25,070 nt of DNA from JACVRW01 sp035705985 (GTDB lineage: Bacteria > Actinomycetota > Thermoleophilia > Solirubrobacterales > Thermoleophilaceae): positions 1 through 25,070 of the forward strand of contig DASSVP010000168.1 in NCBI GenBank assembly GCA_035705985.1, read 5' to 3'. The notes beneath the pieces are model-generated. The model was not told the origin of the DNA. It ran no database searches and was given only the letters and a program-made list of their open reading frames with translations. How positions within the stretch are numbered: position 1 is the first letter of the stretch; every line of letters begins with the position of its first letter. Shown here piece by piece: positions 13,666-21,337 of the stretch. The position numbers and the translations under genes are program-made.

Positions 13666-14811
13666 TCATCCCCGACCCGCTGCACCAAGGGGCACAGCGC
13701 GCGATTGCGCTGCGGACCGGTCTGCGCTTACGAAGGTGGGGTGCGCCTGGTCGAGGTACCAGCCGAAGGCGCGGTCGACAAGCGCCTGACGCGCGAGCGC
13801 GCGCAGCGCGAACGTCAGCACGCGGGGCGGCAGTCGCGGCACGAGCCATTGCAGGCGCAGCGCCAGCCCGAACGCTCGGCTGTGCGACGCGCTGAACCTC
13901 GCATAGCGGCGCAGCGCCTCATCCCTGGATCGCTCCCCCGAGAGCACCGAGCGCAGCTCGCGGCCGCACGCGGTGCCGAAGTAGAACGCCGTCCGGATCC
14001 CTTCGCCGGAGAGCGGGAAGCAGTGTCCAGCCGAGTCGCCCGCGAAGAACACATGGTCCTGAGCGGCGGGCCGGAGCCGATGCGGGAACCAGTTTCCCTG
14101 GTAGCGCACGGGGTCCCGCGCCAGCCGCTCCGCGAGCTCGACCGTCGCGCGCCGCACGTGATGACGCGGCTCGTATGACCCCACCCCCACCCTCTGCTCA
14201 TCGCCCGCCGGCACGCTCCAGCCGTAGCCGTAGCGGACGAGCGAGCGCTCGATCCAGACGTCGAGGTCGCGCGCGCCGCCGTCCGGATGCACCTCGAGTC
14301 CGCGCGAGAGCGGCGCAGCTGGTGGCTGGTTCGGCTCCCCGGCGAGCACCCGCCGCCAACCGAGCGCGTCGACCACCAGCGGCGCCCTGAGGACGCCCCG
14401 GTCCGTGAGCACTCCGCCGTTGCGGCGACCGGTGACCGTGGCGATCTCGAAGCGCGCGTCCGTCTGAGCGAAGAGCTGCTGGCAGAGCTCGCGATAGTCG
14501 AACGCCGCCCAACTCCATGGGAGCCGGTAGCGCACCGAGCCATGCGGCGTGTGGAAGGTCATGCAGGGGATCTCCTGCCGGATCGAGCCGGCCACGCCCA
14601 TCGCGTCGAGCCATGGGCGCGGCGCGGCGCAGGCAGAGGTGGCGCGCTCTCCCAGCTCGTAGCGGTCCACGAGCAGCACGTCTGCCCCACTCCCCGCCAG
14701 CTCGCGGGCGGTGGCCAGACCCGCGAAGCTCGCGCCGCATACGAGCACGTCGGCCGATTCTCCGTCGAGCGAGGTGCGCTCGGCTCCGCGGAGTGTCGCG
14801 CGGCGCGTCAC
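13666..14811 (-). CDS. FAD-dependent oxidoreductase, geranylgeranyl-reductase-like
   Basis: The frame is open up to 14856, but the GTG at 14811 overlaps the stop of the synthase gene (GTGA), giving 381 aa. An N-terminal Rossmann FAD site reads VLVCGASFAGLATARELAG (residues 22-40) with the acidic end VDRYELGERATSACAAP. VFFAGDSAGHCFPLSGEGIR (254-273) is the second FAD-binding block that contacts the ribityl chain. This layout is that of the geranylgeranyl reductase / group A flavoprotein family, which saturates isoprenoid double bonds or hydroxylates. Translational coupling to a phytoene/squalene synthase makes an isoprenoid lipid or carotenoid substrate likely. No phytoene desaturase or lycopene cyclase is in the window, so the end product is open. 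A simple monooxygenase is the alternative. Confidence 0.82.
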   Translation of the reverse strand: MTRRATLRGAERTSLDGESADVLVCGASFAGLATARELAGSGADVLLVDRYELGERATSACAAPRPWLDAMGVAGSIRQEIPCMTFHTPHGSVRYRLPWSWAAFDYRELCQQLFAQTDARFEIATVTGRRNGGVLTDRGVLRAPLVVDALGWRRVLAGEPNQPPAAPLSRGLEVHPDGGARDLDVWIERSLVRYGYGWSVPAGDEQRVGVGSYEPRHHVRRATVELAERLARDPVRYQGNWFPHRLRPAAQDHVFFAGDSAGHCFPLSGEGIRTAFYFGTACGRELRSVLSGERSRDEALRRYARFSASHSRAFGLALRLQWLVPRLPPRVLTFALRALARQALVDRAFGWYLDQAHPTFVSADRSAAQSRAVPLGAAGRG

Positions 14812-15683
14812 GCGCCGCTCCTGAGCGCGCCCGCAACAGCCCGGGCCATCTCCCACGGCGGCAGGGTCGGGCGCCTGCCCAGCACGTCGAAGTCGAGTCG
14901 CTCGGTTCGGTCGAGCACGCCCAGGTAGACGCTGCGTGCGAGGCGCATACCGCGCCGCACATCCGGCGCGACGGTGTCTGCGGCCGGGGCGCTTGCGCGG
15001 AAGAGCGAGCGCGCCCGCTCCACCTCGAGGGCGACCAGGCGCCGAAAACCGGGCGTGAGCTCACGCCGTTCGATCTGGTCGACCGACACCCCGAAGTGTT
15101 CGAGGTCCTCCGCGGGCAGGTAGACGCGATCCAGATCCCAGTCCTCGCGCACGTCCCGCACGAAGTTGGTGAGCTGGAAGGCGAGCGCCAGCGACGCAAA
15201 CTCCCCCTCACGCTCGGCCGAAACCCCGAGCAGCGCCGCGAGAATGCGGCCAACCGAGCCGGCGCTTCCCTGCATGTAGCGCTCGAGCTCGTCCCAGGTC
15301 TGGACGCGCACCGGCTCGGAGTCCTTGCGCATCGAGTCGAAGTAGAGGCGCAGCTCGCCCAGCGGCAGGCCGTGACGGCGGCCCGCGTCGGCCAGCGCCA
15401 CCACCACCGGATGCGCGTGCCCGCCGTCGCCGCGGAGAGCATCCGCGAGCATCAGCTCCCAGCTATCGAGCGCGGCCCTGCGGGCGGCTGGGTCCGGCGG
15501 GCGCCGCGGCCCGTCGACGATCTCGTCGATCAAGCGGACGAAGGCGTACACCGCGTGCACGGCGGGTCTGAGCTCAGCCGGCAGCCGGCGCGTGGCCCAG
15601 TAGTAGGTCGGATCGTGGCGGCGGTGGATGCGCCTGCAGTGGTGGTAGCACTCCCTGAGAATCGGGTCGGGGGCAGCCGCCAT
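14808..15683 (-). CDS. Phytoene/squalene synthase family protein
   Basis: This 291-aa protein has the two aspartate-rich motifs of trans-isoprenyl head-to-head synthases: FVRLIDEIVDGP (Asp53, Asp57) and LTNFVRDVREDWDLDRVYLP (Asn173, Arg176, Asp177, Glu180, Asp181). These bind the Mg2+-diphosphate of the two prenyl substrates. The N-terminal CYHHCRRIHRRHDPTYYWAT and AVYAFVRLIDE fit phytoene synthase (CrtB) slightly better than the hopanoid-type HpnC/HpnD pair, but that is judgement only. The ATG at 15683 is followed by a normal N-terminus; a TAGGCT box on the minus strand ends 9 nt before it, which would give a very short leader. It is the first gene of a two-gene operon with the FAD reductase. 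Confidence 0.9.
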   Translation of the reverse strand: MAAAPDPILRECYHHCRRIHRRHDPTYYWATRRLPAELRPAVHAVYAFVRLIDEIVDGPRRPPDPAARRAALDSWELMLADALRGDGGHAHPVVVALADAGRRHGLPLGELRLYFDSMRKDSEPVRVQTWDELERYMQGSAGSVGRILAALLGVSAEREGEFASLALAFQLTNFVRDVREDWDLDRVYLPAEDLEHFGVSVDQIERRELTPGFRRLVALEVERARSLFRASAPAADTVAPDVRRGMRLARSVYLGVLDRTERLDFDVLGRRPTLPPWEMARAVAGALRSGA

Positions 15684-15795
15684 ATCTATGCGAGCCTATG
15701 CCCGGACGGGTCGCGCCGCATGCGGGAGGGACAGACTTGCCTGAGCGGATCGGGACCAGGCGCCACCTCGACGCGTCGCCTTGCACCGCTACATC

Positions 15796-16596
15796 TCAGC
15801 CTTCGGGGCTGCCCCAACTCTGGATCAGGGTAAATGTCGTGCCCCATCTTCCCGGCTCGGCCAACTCGCTCTCCGCTTCGCGCCGTAGCGAGGCAAGCTC
15901 GTCCTCACTCACCATCTCAAGCAGCCGCGACTCGAGCGCCACGCTGAACTGAAGCGGCAGATGCAAATAGGGATGACCTGGTTTGAGCGCGACCACATGC
16001 GCATCAATCTCCGGCTCCTGAATGCCGATTTCGCGGAGCAATCCTGGAAGTCCGCGGCCCGCCTCGCCGCCCAGGCGGTCAAAGATCTCGGAGAGCAATC
16101 GGATGAGTCGCTCGGCTGCGGGGGCGGGGGGATTGAAATGCCAAGAGCCCAGGTCCCACTCCTCCAGAACCACTGAGCCACCGGGCCTGACCAACCGCTG
16201 GTGCGAGGCCACCTGCTCGGAGCCCCGTCCGAGCGGGGCGATCAGGTAACGGGCATGGACGAGATCGAAGGATTGCGCCTCCAGCTCGCTGTCGAAGACA
16301 TCGTCGACGACAAGCTCTACGTTGGAGATCCCTTCCGTCTCCAGAAATGCACGGGCGGCATCGAGGAGGCTCTCGTCGATGTCTGCACCCACGACTTGGC
16401 CGGAGGGGCCGACCCACTCGCTGAGGATCCGAAGCCAGCCCAGCACTCCGCAGCCTACGTCCAGAACGCGCCCGCCAGATCCACTGCCGACCTTCGCAAG
16501 GAGCTGCCGCCCGGTGGGTTCCCACACCCGTGATTGCAGCTGCAGCCGCTGCAACTCCGAAGGTTGGTCGGCCAGCAGGTATTCCTCCTGCGACAC
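15796..16596 (-). CDS. Class I SAM-dependent methyltransferase
   Basis: From the GTG at 16596 the protein is 266 aa; a TTG at 16632 is the longest possible start but adds an unlikely N-terminus (MPPAGLRRD). The N-terminal segment YLLADQPSELQRLQLQSRVWEP is typical of this methyltransferase group. Motif I is GGRVLDVGCGVLGWLRIL (residues 41-58), motif post-I is VVGADIDESLL (68-78), motif II is VELVVDDVF and ends near FDLVHARYLIAPLG (110-123), and RLVRPGGSVVLEEWD (134-148) is motif III. The SAM site looks intact. It is monocistronic, and the acceptor substrate cannot be deduced. The start is supported by a GATACT box 6 nt upstream. Confidence 0.85.
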   Translation of the reverse strand: MSQEEYLLADQPSELQRLQLQSRVWEPTGRQLLAKVGSGSGGRVLDVGCGVLGWLRILSEWVGPSGQVVGADIDESLLDAARAFLETEGISNVELVVDDVFDSELEAQSFDLVHARYLIAPLGRGSEQVASHQRLVRPGGSVVLEEWDLGSWHFNPPAPAAERLIRLLSEIFDRLGGEAGRGLPGLLREIGIQEPEIDAHVVALKPGHPYLHLPLQFSVALESRLLEMVSEDELASLRREAESELAEPGRWGTTFTLIQSWGSPEG

Positions 16597-16602
16597 GGCC
16601 GC

Positions 16603-16608
16603 AGTATC
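16603..16608 (-). promoter_or_regulatory. Possible -10 box of a leaderless promoter for the methyltransferase
   Basis: On the minus strand GATACT ends exactly 6 nt before the GTG at 16596. It keeps the A at position 2 and T at position 6 of the -10 element, but not the first T. Confidence 0.35.
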
Positions 16609-16651
16609 CCGCCTCAGGCCGGCGGGGGGCAAGGCGGCTCGAACGGCACGA

Positions 16652-16963
16652 CTAGCGGTGTTGTTCGATCAGGACGGCTGCCATCGATCGGGCTCGCCGT
16701 GCCGAGTCGACGTCGCCCTCGGCGGCGGAGACGATCGAGCCCTTCATCAGGATGTGGAGCGAGCGCGCGAAGGATTCTGGGTCACGCAGTGCGGCCTCGT
16801 CAGCGAGACGAGCCACGACGGAACGGATGCTCGCGAGATGCCGGGCGCGTCCGGGCTCGAAGCGGTCGATCGCCTTGATCAGGCCGAGGCTCGCGACCTG
16901 CAGCAGGTCGTCACGCAGAGGCCGAACCGGTGCCTCTCGTTGCAGGACAGGTTGGCGCTGCAC
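16652..16963 (-). pseudogene. Degenerate mosaic ORF: sigma-factor region 2 fragment joined to a TetR C-terminal fragment
   Basis: The 103-codon frame joins two unrelated protein pieces. Residues about 14-39 contain RDDLLQVASLGLIKAIDRFE, an almost perfect region 2.2 of a SigB/SigF-type sigma-70 factor, but the sigma sequence stops abruptly after FEPGR and the expected continuation (DPERG..FSSYA) is missing. Residues about 42-103 contain VARLADEAALRDPESFARSL, ILMKGSIVSAAEGD and ARRARSMAAVLIE, the ligand-domain end of a TetR regulator with no DNA-binding domain. Neither half could work as the complete protein. I read it as a deletion scar that fused the remains of two regulator genes, ending naturally at the TetR stop codon. 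It may still be translated, but no function is predicted. Confidence 0.7.
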
Positions 16964-16986
16964 CCGGTGGGTACACCGAAACAGAG

Positions 16987-17172
16987 GTGAGAACCGACGA
17001 CAGCCTGAGGCAGCTCTTTACCACCGGCGACTATGCCTGGAGCCTGACGTACCTCGAGCCTTGCTTCGAGATCGTCGGTAGGCCCCCCAAGGGGCTGCGG
17101 GTCGTGTATGGAGCGCATCGAACGATCGACGGCGCGATCAAACGGGCCAGCGCTCATATGGACATGCTCTAG
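16987..17172 (+). CDS. Small hypothetical protein (61 aa), uncertain
   Basis: A GTG at 16987 opens a 61-codon frame containing LFTTGDYAWSLTYLEPCFEI and GLRVVYGAHRTIDGAIKRAS. The amino-acid mix (several Tyr, Trp, Phe, balanced charge) is more protein-like than most shadow frames here, but I do not recognise the family and the overlapping minus-strand frame is also open. It adjoins the mosaic pseudogene, so it may itself be a gene remnant. No convincing ribosome site is seen. The stretch from 16964 to 17342 holds nothing else I can support. Confidence 0.3.
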   Translation: MRTDDSLRQLFTTGDYAWSLTYLEPCFEIVGRPPKGLRVVYGAHRTIDGAIKRASAHMDML

Positions 17173-17342
17173 AAATGCTTCGGCGCTAGCCGAGTACCCT
17201 TGTGGCCGCGAGGTGGACCAAGCGCCCTCGAAGCCCCATCCGTAGTTTGCCCCGCAGACTGGCGTATGTACTACCGACGTCCGGGACGCGCGCGGACCTT
17301 TAACTGGTCTCACTGCTTGTCTCCCCTCGTGAGAGGAAAGCC

Positions 17343-18185
17343 ATGAGGCCCCGCGTCCAGCTCCGCACTCTTTTTGTTTCGGCTTCGGTCGTCCTATCGG
17401 GCGTCTTCTTGCTCGCGGCCGTGTCCACGGCGTCTGCCGCGCCCGCCAACGACAACTTCGCGAACGCCGCGACTCTCCGTGTCGGCTCCTCCGTCAAAGG
17501 CACGATCAACGGCGCGACCAAGCAGCGCGGTGAGCCCCGGCACGCCAACAGCATCGCGAACCGCTCGGTCTGGTACCGACTGCGCTCCACGCGCAAAGTG
17601 GCGGTCGGCCTAGACACGTGTAGGTCGAATTTCGACACGGTGCTGGCCGTCTACACGGGACGCACTCTGCGCTCACTCAAGGCGGTCGAGTTCAACAATG
17701 ACGCCTGCGGCGGTGGTAGCCGCGTCACCTTCACCGCCCGGCCGGGGCGCACGTACCGGATTGCCGTCGCCGGCTTTGTGAGCAGGGGCCGGTTCACCCT
17801 CAAGGCTAAGAGGGTCGACGTTCCGCCCAACGACGACTTCGTGGACGCAGTGCCGTTGCAGCTCGGTACGCCTATCGTCGCCACGACCCGCGGCGGAACA
17901 CGTGAGCTCGGCGAGCCCGAGCACGTCGGCGCAGCGCACACCGTGTGGTTCCGACTGACCGTCCTGACGGCGGCGAGGATCAACTTGGACGCGTGCAACG
18001 GCTACCGACCGTCGCTCACCGTTTACACCGGGCGGCGAGTGGATGCCCTCACGAAGGTGGCCGGCGGCTACGGGTGCAGCCACCGGTTCGATGCGGAGGC
18101 CGGTAAGACCTACCGCATCGTCGCGGAGAACTCCGGCTCCGGTGGCTCGTTCCGCCTGACGGCGACGGCGCTCGCGGCCCCGTAA
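17343..18185 (+). CDS. Secreted protein with two PPC-like beta-sandwich repeats
   Basis: This 280-aa protein starts at an ATG with an AGAGGAAAG ribosome site 3 nt upstream. A signal peptide is clear: basic residues at 2-8, a hydrophobic core LFVSASVVLSGVFLLAAV, and a cleavage site after ASA (residue 32). The mature protein has two related repeats, about residues 36-157 and 162-277. Each starts NDNF or NDDF, has a VWYRL or VWFRL strand, a D.C...F.TVLAVYTG or LDACNGYRPSLTVYTG block, and ends with GRTYRIAVAG or GKTYRIVAEN and FTLKA or FRLTA. This is the pattern of pre-peptidase C-terminal (PPC-like) domains, common in secreted actinobacterial proteins. The cysteines may form disulphides. No catalytic domain is present, so a binding or cell-wall role is likely. 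Confidence 0.85.
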   Translation: MRPRVQLRTLFVSASVVLSGVFLLAAVSTASAAPANDNFANAATLRVGSSVKGTINGATKQRGEPRHANSIANRSVWYRLRSTRKVAVGLDTCRSNFDTVLAVYTGRTLRSLKAVEFNNDACGGGSRVTFTARPGRTYRIAVAGFVSRGRFTLKAKRVDVPPNDDFVDAVPLQLGTPIVATTRGGTRELGEPEHVGAAHTVWFRLTVLTAARINLDACNGYRPSLTVYTGRRVDALTKVAGGYGCSHRFDAEAGKTYRIVAENSGSGGSFRLTATALAAP

Positions 18186-18625
18186 GGCGTACACGGGTCT
18201 CGCCGCGATCGAGCCGTGGCATGCCTCGGCGCGGCCGGGTCGTTCGCGCTCGCCTGGCTTCTCGTCACCCGCACCCGGCTCAGCCGCGTGATCTGAGCCG
18301 TAGGCCGCCTGCGAGCGCATAGCTGAGTACGCGGGGTTCCAGCGGTGGAGTGCGGAATTACGCCGCCGCTGCGGCGGAACAGCTCCGAGTGGATCTCGCC
18401 GCGCTCGCGAAGCGCCGCGGCCTGCTCTGGGTGACGTCAACACGGGGGTGATCGCCGCGTGAGATTCCCGGCACGCCACACCCATGGACCGCCAGACGGC
18501 GAATAGCGGCACGCGACATCTCGGCTCGATCGCCGCGATACTCAGCTCGGACGAGCGGGAGCACCCGCGCCGCCCAAGCCGGGGGGCCGCGACCTCGAGC
18601 GCTGTCGTCCGCTCTTGCCCACCGC
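18186..18625. other. Intergenic region without a recognisable gene
   Basis: These 440 bases hold no gene I can support. Right after the stop of the PPC-like gene and in its frame there is a 26-codon GTG ORF (18216-18296) that encodes one hydrophobic helix and a basic tail; it may be the tail of a lost membrane protein or chance. Frames on both strands across 18350-18620 are open but show only high-GC shadow composition. Confidence 0.5.
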
Positions 18626-19831
18626 ATGCGCGTGCTCTTCACAACCCGCGGGAGCTCCGGACACATCGGGCCGCTGGCTCCGTTCGCGCACGCGTGCGTG
18701 CGGGCCGGGCACGACGTTCTCGTCTCTGCCCAGCGTCAGTTCGGGGCCAACGTCGAGCGTCTCGGCCTCCCGTTCGCGCCGGTCGACGAGCCCTCCCGCG
18801 ATGAGTGGATGCCGCTGATGGGCGGGTTCGCCGAGATGGACATGGAAAGCGCACACCGGGTGATGATCGGGGAGTTCTTCGCCGGGCTCGACGTTCGCGC
18901 CGAGCTGCCCGCCCTCGGTGATCTCGTCGAGAGCTGGCGCCCGGACGCGATCGTGCGCGAGAGCTGGGAGTTCGGCTCCGAACTCCTCGCCGAGCGCCAT
19001 GGAATCCCGATCTTCCGCGTCGGCCTCGGGCTCGCGGGGAGCGAGACAGAGACGATGAAGCTCGCCGCACCGACGGTGGACAGGGCGCGCGCCGAGCTGG
19101 GGTTAGCTGCGGACCCCGCTGGCGAGCGGCTCGCCGCGACGCCCTACATGACGATGATGCCGGCGGAGCTGGAGGATCCCGTCGCTCCTATGCCGCTGCA
19201 GATCCGCCGCTTCCGCTTCGAAGTGAATCCTGGCGCCGAGGAGCTTCCAGACTGGTGGCCCGGCAACGAGGATCCGCTCGTCTACCTCACCTTCGGCTCA
19301 GTCGCAGCCGGCGTTCATCTGCCGTACTACCCGGCCCTCTATCGCGCGGCGATCGAGGCCTTGGCACCGCTCGCGATCCGGATTCTGCTCACTGTCGGCG
19401 ACGCCGAGCGGGAGATCGCGGAACTCGGGGAGGTGCCCTCCAACGTCCACGTCGAGACATGGGTGCCGCACGACGACGTCGCGCGACGCGCCGATGTGAT
19501 CGTCTGCCACGGAGGATTCGGGAGCACGCTCGGCGCGCTCGCCCACGGGACGCCGCTCGTAGTTCTTCCTCTCTTCAGCAACGACCAGTGGGACAACGGT
19601 GAAGCCGTTGCCCGCGCCGGTGCGGGAATGACGGTCGCCGACGACGCCGGCGAGCGCAAGGTCCTGGACCTACCCGGGCCCACGACGACCGGTCAGCTCG
19701 CCCGAGCCGTTACCTCGGTCCTCGAGGACTCCACCTATCGAGCGGGGGCGGTTCGCGTCGCCGACGCGATCCGCGCTCTGCCGTCGGTCGACGAGGCGGT
19801 GCGGTTCATCGAGGGGATCGCCCGCGCGTAG
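18626..19831 (+). CDS. Family 1 glycosyltransferase (UGT/MGT type)
   Basis: This 401-aa protein has the two-domain GT-B layout of family 1 glycosyltransferases. The N-terminal domain begins RVLFTTRGSSGHIGPLAPFA, in which His13 corresponds to the catalytic base. The C-terminal nucleotide-sugar domain has VYLTFGSVAAG (residues 219-229), the VETWVPHDDVARRADVIVCH segment (276-295), CHGGFGSTLGALAHGTPLV (294-312) with the diphosphate-binding His295, and the donor motif LPLFSNDQWDNGEAV (314-328), in which Asp-Gln/Asn residues contact the sugar. It resembles the macrolide/sterol glucosyltransferase group that glycosylates small lipophilic acceptors. The ATG at 18626 lacks a clear ribosome site. The gene is single and convergent to the following operon. 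Donor and acceptor are unknown; an isoprenoid acceptor made by the nearby synthase is only a possibility. Confidence 0.9.
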   Translation: MRVLFTTRGSSGHIGPLAPFAHACVRAGHDVLVSAQRQFGANVERLGLPFAPVDEPSRDEWMPLMGGFAEMDMESAHRVMIGEFFAGLDVRAELPALGDLVESWRPDAIVRESWEFGSELLAERHGIPIFRVGLGLAGSETETMKLAAPTVDRARAELGLAADPAGERLAATPYMTMMPAELEDPVAPMPLQIRRFRFEVNPGAEELPDWWPGNEDPLVYLTFGSVAAGVHLPYYPALYRAAIEALAPLAIRILLTVGDAEREIAELGEVPSNVHVETWVPHDDVARRADVIVCHGGFGSTLGALAHGTPLVVLPLFSNDQWDNGEAVARAGAGMTVADDAGERKVLDLPGPTTTGQLARAVTSVLEDSTYRAGAVRVADAIRALPSVDEAVRFIEGIARA

Positions 19832-19869
19832 CGCACTGCTGCGGTGTGTCGCTTCCAAAGAGCTCCACA

Positions 19870-19882
19870 TCGAGCCGCTCGA
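19870..19882. terminator. Small palindrome between convergent transcripts
   Basis: TCGAG-CCG-CTCGA, a perfect 5-bp stem, lies 4 nt beyond the stop of the minus-strand operon and 38 nt beyond the glycosyltransferase stop. It may help end the operon, though the stem is short and lacks a T-run. Confidence 0.3.
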
Positions 19883-19886
19883 GGCA

Positions 19887-20654
19887 TTAGGCCCAGCCGA
19901 ACGTACGGCCCGCCGTCAGTGCCCCGTCGATGACGTAAGGCTGCCCCGACACGAACGCGGCTTCGTCGGAAGCGAGCCAGGTCGCCAGGCTCGCCACCTC
20001 GGCGGGCTCGCATATTCGGCCGAGCGGGTGCTTCCGCGTGAGCGACGCCCGTGCCGCTTCAGGGTCGGGTTGGTTGTCGTAGAACTGCTCCAGCAAGTCG
20101 GTCCGGACGTAGCCCGGACAGATCGCGACCGCCCTGATGCCGTCCTTCGCGTGGTCGAGCGCGAGGCACCGTGTGAGAGCGAGCACGGCGCCCTTCGACG
20201 CGCAGTACGCAGCGAGCTCAGGCTCTCCCCAGAAGGCGTCGACGGACGCGGTGTTCACGATGACGCCCCTCGTGCGGCGGAGGTGAGGCAGCGCGAACCT
20301 CGAGCATAGGAACGGGCCCTTCGCGTTCACGGCCATGATGCGGTCCCATTCGTCCGGGCTCGTGTGCTCGATCGTCGCCTCGAGCTCGATGCCCGCGTTG
20401 TTGACGAGGATGTCGAGCTTCCCGAGCCGGTCGGCGGCCTCGTCGACGATGTGCTGCGCACCCTCCGGATCACTGACGTCGCCGATGATCGAGGTGACGG
20501 CCGGGGCGTCGTAGACAGGCTCGATCAGACTCGCGTTCACGACGCGCGCGCCCTCTGCGGCGAAGCGTTGTGCGATCGCCGCCCCGATCCCGCGGCTCGC
20601 CCCGGTTACGAGAGCGGCCTTGTCGGCGAGCCGTCCGCTGCCGGCAGTGGTCAT
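19887..20654 (-). CDS. SDR-family oxidoreductase (copy 1)
   Basis: This 255-aa classical short-chain dehydrogenase has the NAD(P)-binding TGASRGIG (residues 17-24), NNAG (85-88), Asn110, Ser137, Tyr150 and Lys154, i.e. the complete catalytic tetrad. DVSDPEG near 59-65 marks the adenine-binding turn. The last fifth (LEQFYDNQPDPEAARASL, HPLGRI, ASDEAAFVSGQPY and TAGR) is shared with the second SDR of this operon. Such enzymes oxidise or reduce alcohol/ketone groups; the cofactor specificity residues after strand 2 (NASLIEP) do not show a clear preference. The ATG at 20654 overlaps the stop of the GntR gene. It is the last gene of the minus-strand operon. Confidence 0.92.
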   Translation of the reverse strand: MTTAGSGRLADKAALVTGASRGIGAAIAQRFAAEGARVVNASLIEPVYDAPAVTSIIGDVSDPEGAQHIVDEAADRLGKLDILVNNAGIELEATIEHTSPDEWDRIMAVNAKGPFLCSRFALPHLRRTRGVIVNTASVDAFWGEPELAAYCASKGAVLALTRCLALDHAKDGIRAVAICPGYVRTDLLEQFYDNQPDPEAARASLTRKHPLGRICEPAEVASLATWLASDEAAFVSGQPYVIDGALTAGRTFGWA

Positions 20655-21337
20655 GGCGTCTCGCGACCTTCGCGCTCATGCTCGCGCAGCACCGAGATGA
20701 GACGAGTCTCGTACTTGGCGAGGTGCTCGAGCAAGGCCTCCTTCGCCCGGCCCACGTTGTCACCCGTGATCAGCTTCTGGAGCCGGCGATGCTCGTCCAC
20801 CAGCGGCTCCGGCTGCTCGTACTCCCGGTCGGCGAACGCCACGATCGAGAAGGCGAGCCGGAGCTGCGTCTCGATCGTGTGGAAGAGCCCCGCCAGGCGG
20901 TCGCTCTCGAGCAGGGCGGCGAGCGATCGATGAAAGCCGAGGTCGGCCTCCACCAGCCGGTCGAGGTCGTGGGCGGCTGCGGCATCCTCCAACCGTGCGA
21001 CCGCCGCCGAGAGGTACTCGGCCGCCTCCAGCCGGCGCGCGGCCACGCACTCGACAGCGGCAGACTCGATGACCCGTCTAACGAGGTAGATGTCGCGTGC
21101 GTCCCGCACGCCGAGCTGCACGACGCGTGCTCCGTGATGGGGCACGTGCTGCACCAGGCCCTCGGCCGCGAGCATCAGCAGGATCTCGCGGAGCGTATTT
21201 CGGGACACACCCAGCTCGGCGGCCAGCGCGACCTCCCGGAGAGGGTGCCCCGGTCTGACCTCTCCGGCCAGGATCTGTCGCCGCAGCGCCGACGCGCCCC
21301 GGCCGACGTTCGAGTCCGAGCGTGCAGCACCGATCAC
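20651..21337 (-). CDS. GntR-family transcriptional regulator (FCD subfamily)
   Basis: This 228-aa protein has a GntR winged helix (residues about 14-75) with ALRRQILAGEVRPGHPLREV and AAELGVSRNTLREILLMLAAEG, followed by HHGARVV. The FCD ligand domain (about 85-215) contains a typical metal-binding set: Asp132 and His136 (ADLGFHRSL), His183 (VDEHRRL) and His205 (LLEHL). FCD regulators repress neighbouring catabolic genes until a small acid or related metabolite binds. Its place inside the operon, with 4-nt overlaps on both sides, implies autoregulation. The GTG start at 21337 overlaps the stop of the preceding SDR gene. A candidate operator lies at the front of the operon (25061-25070). Confidence 0.93.
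   Translation of the reverse strand: MIGAARSDSNVGRGASALRRQILAGEVRPGHPLREVALAAELGVSRNTLREILLMLAAEGLVQHVPHHGARVVQLGVRDARDIYLVRRVIESAAVECVAARRLEAAEYLSAAVARLEDAAAAHDLDRLVEADLGFHRSLAALLESDRLAGLFHTIETQLRLAFSIVAFADREYEQPEPLVDEHRRLQKLITGDNVGRAKEALLEHLAKYETRLISVLREHEREGRETP

Noticed and set aside
18358..18666. Minus-strand frame with a helix-turn-helix-like stretch, considered as a transposase remnant
   Set aside because: No catalytic residues, no terminal repeats and only vague similarity; composition fits a shadow frame.
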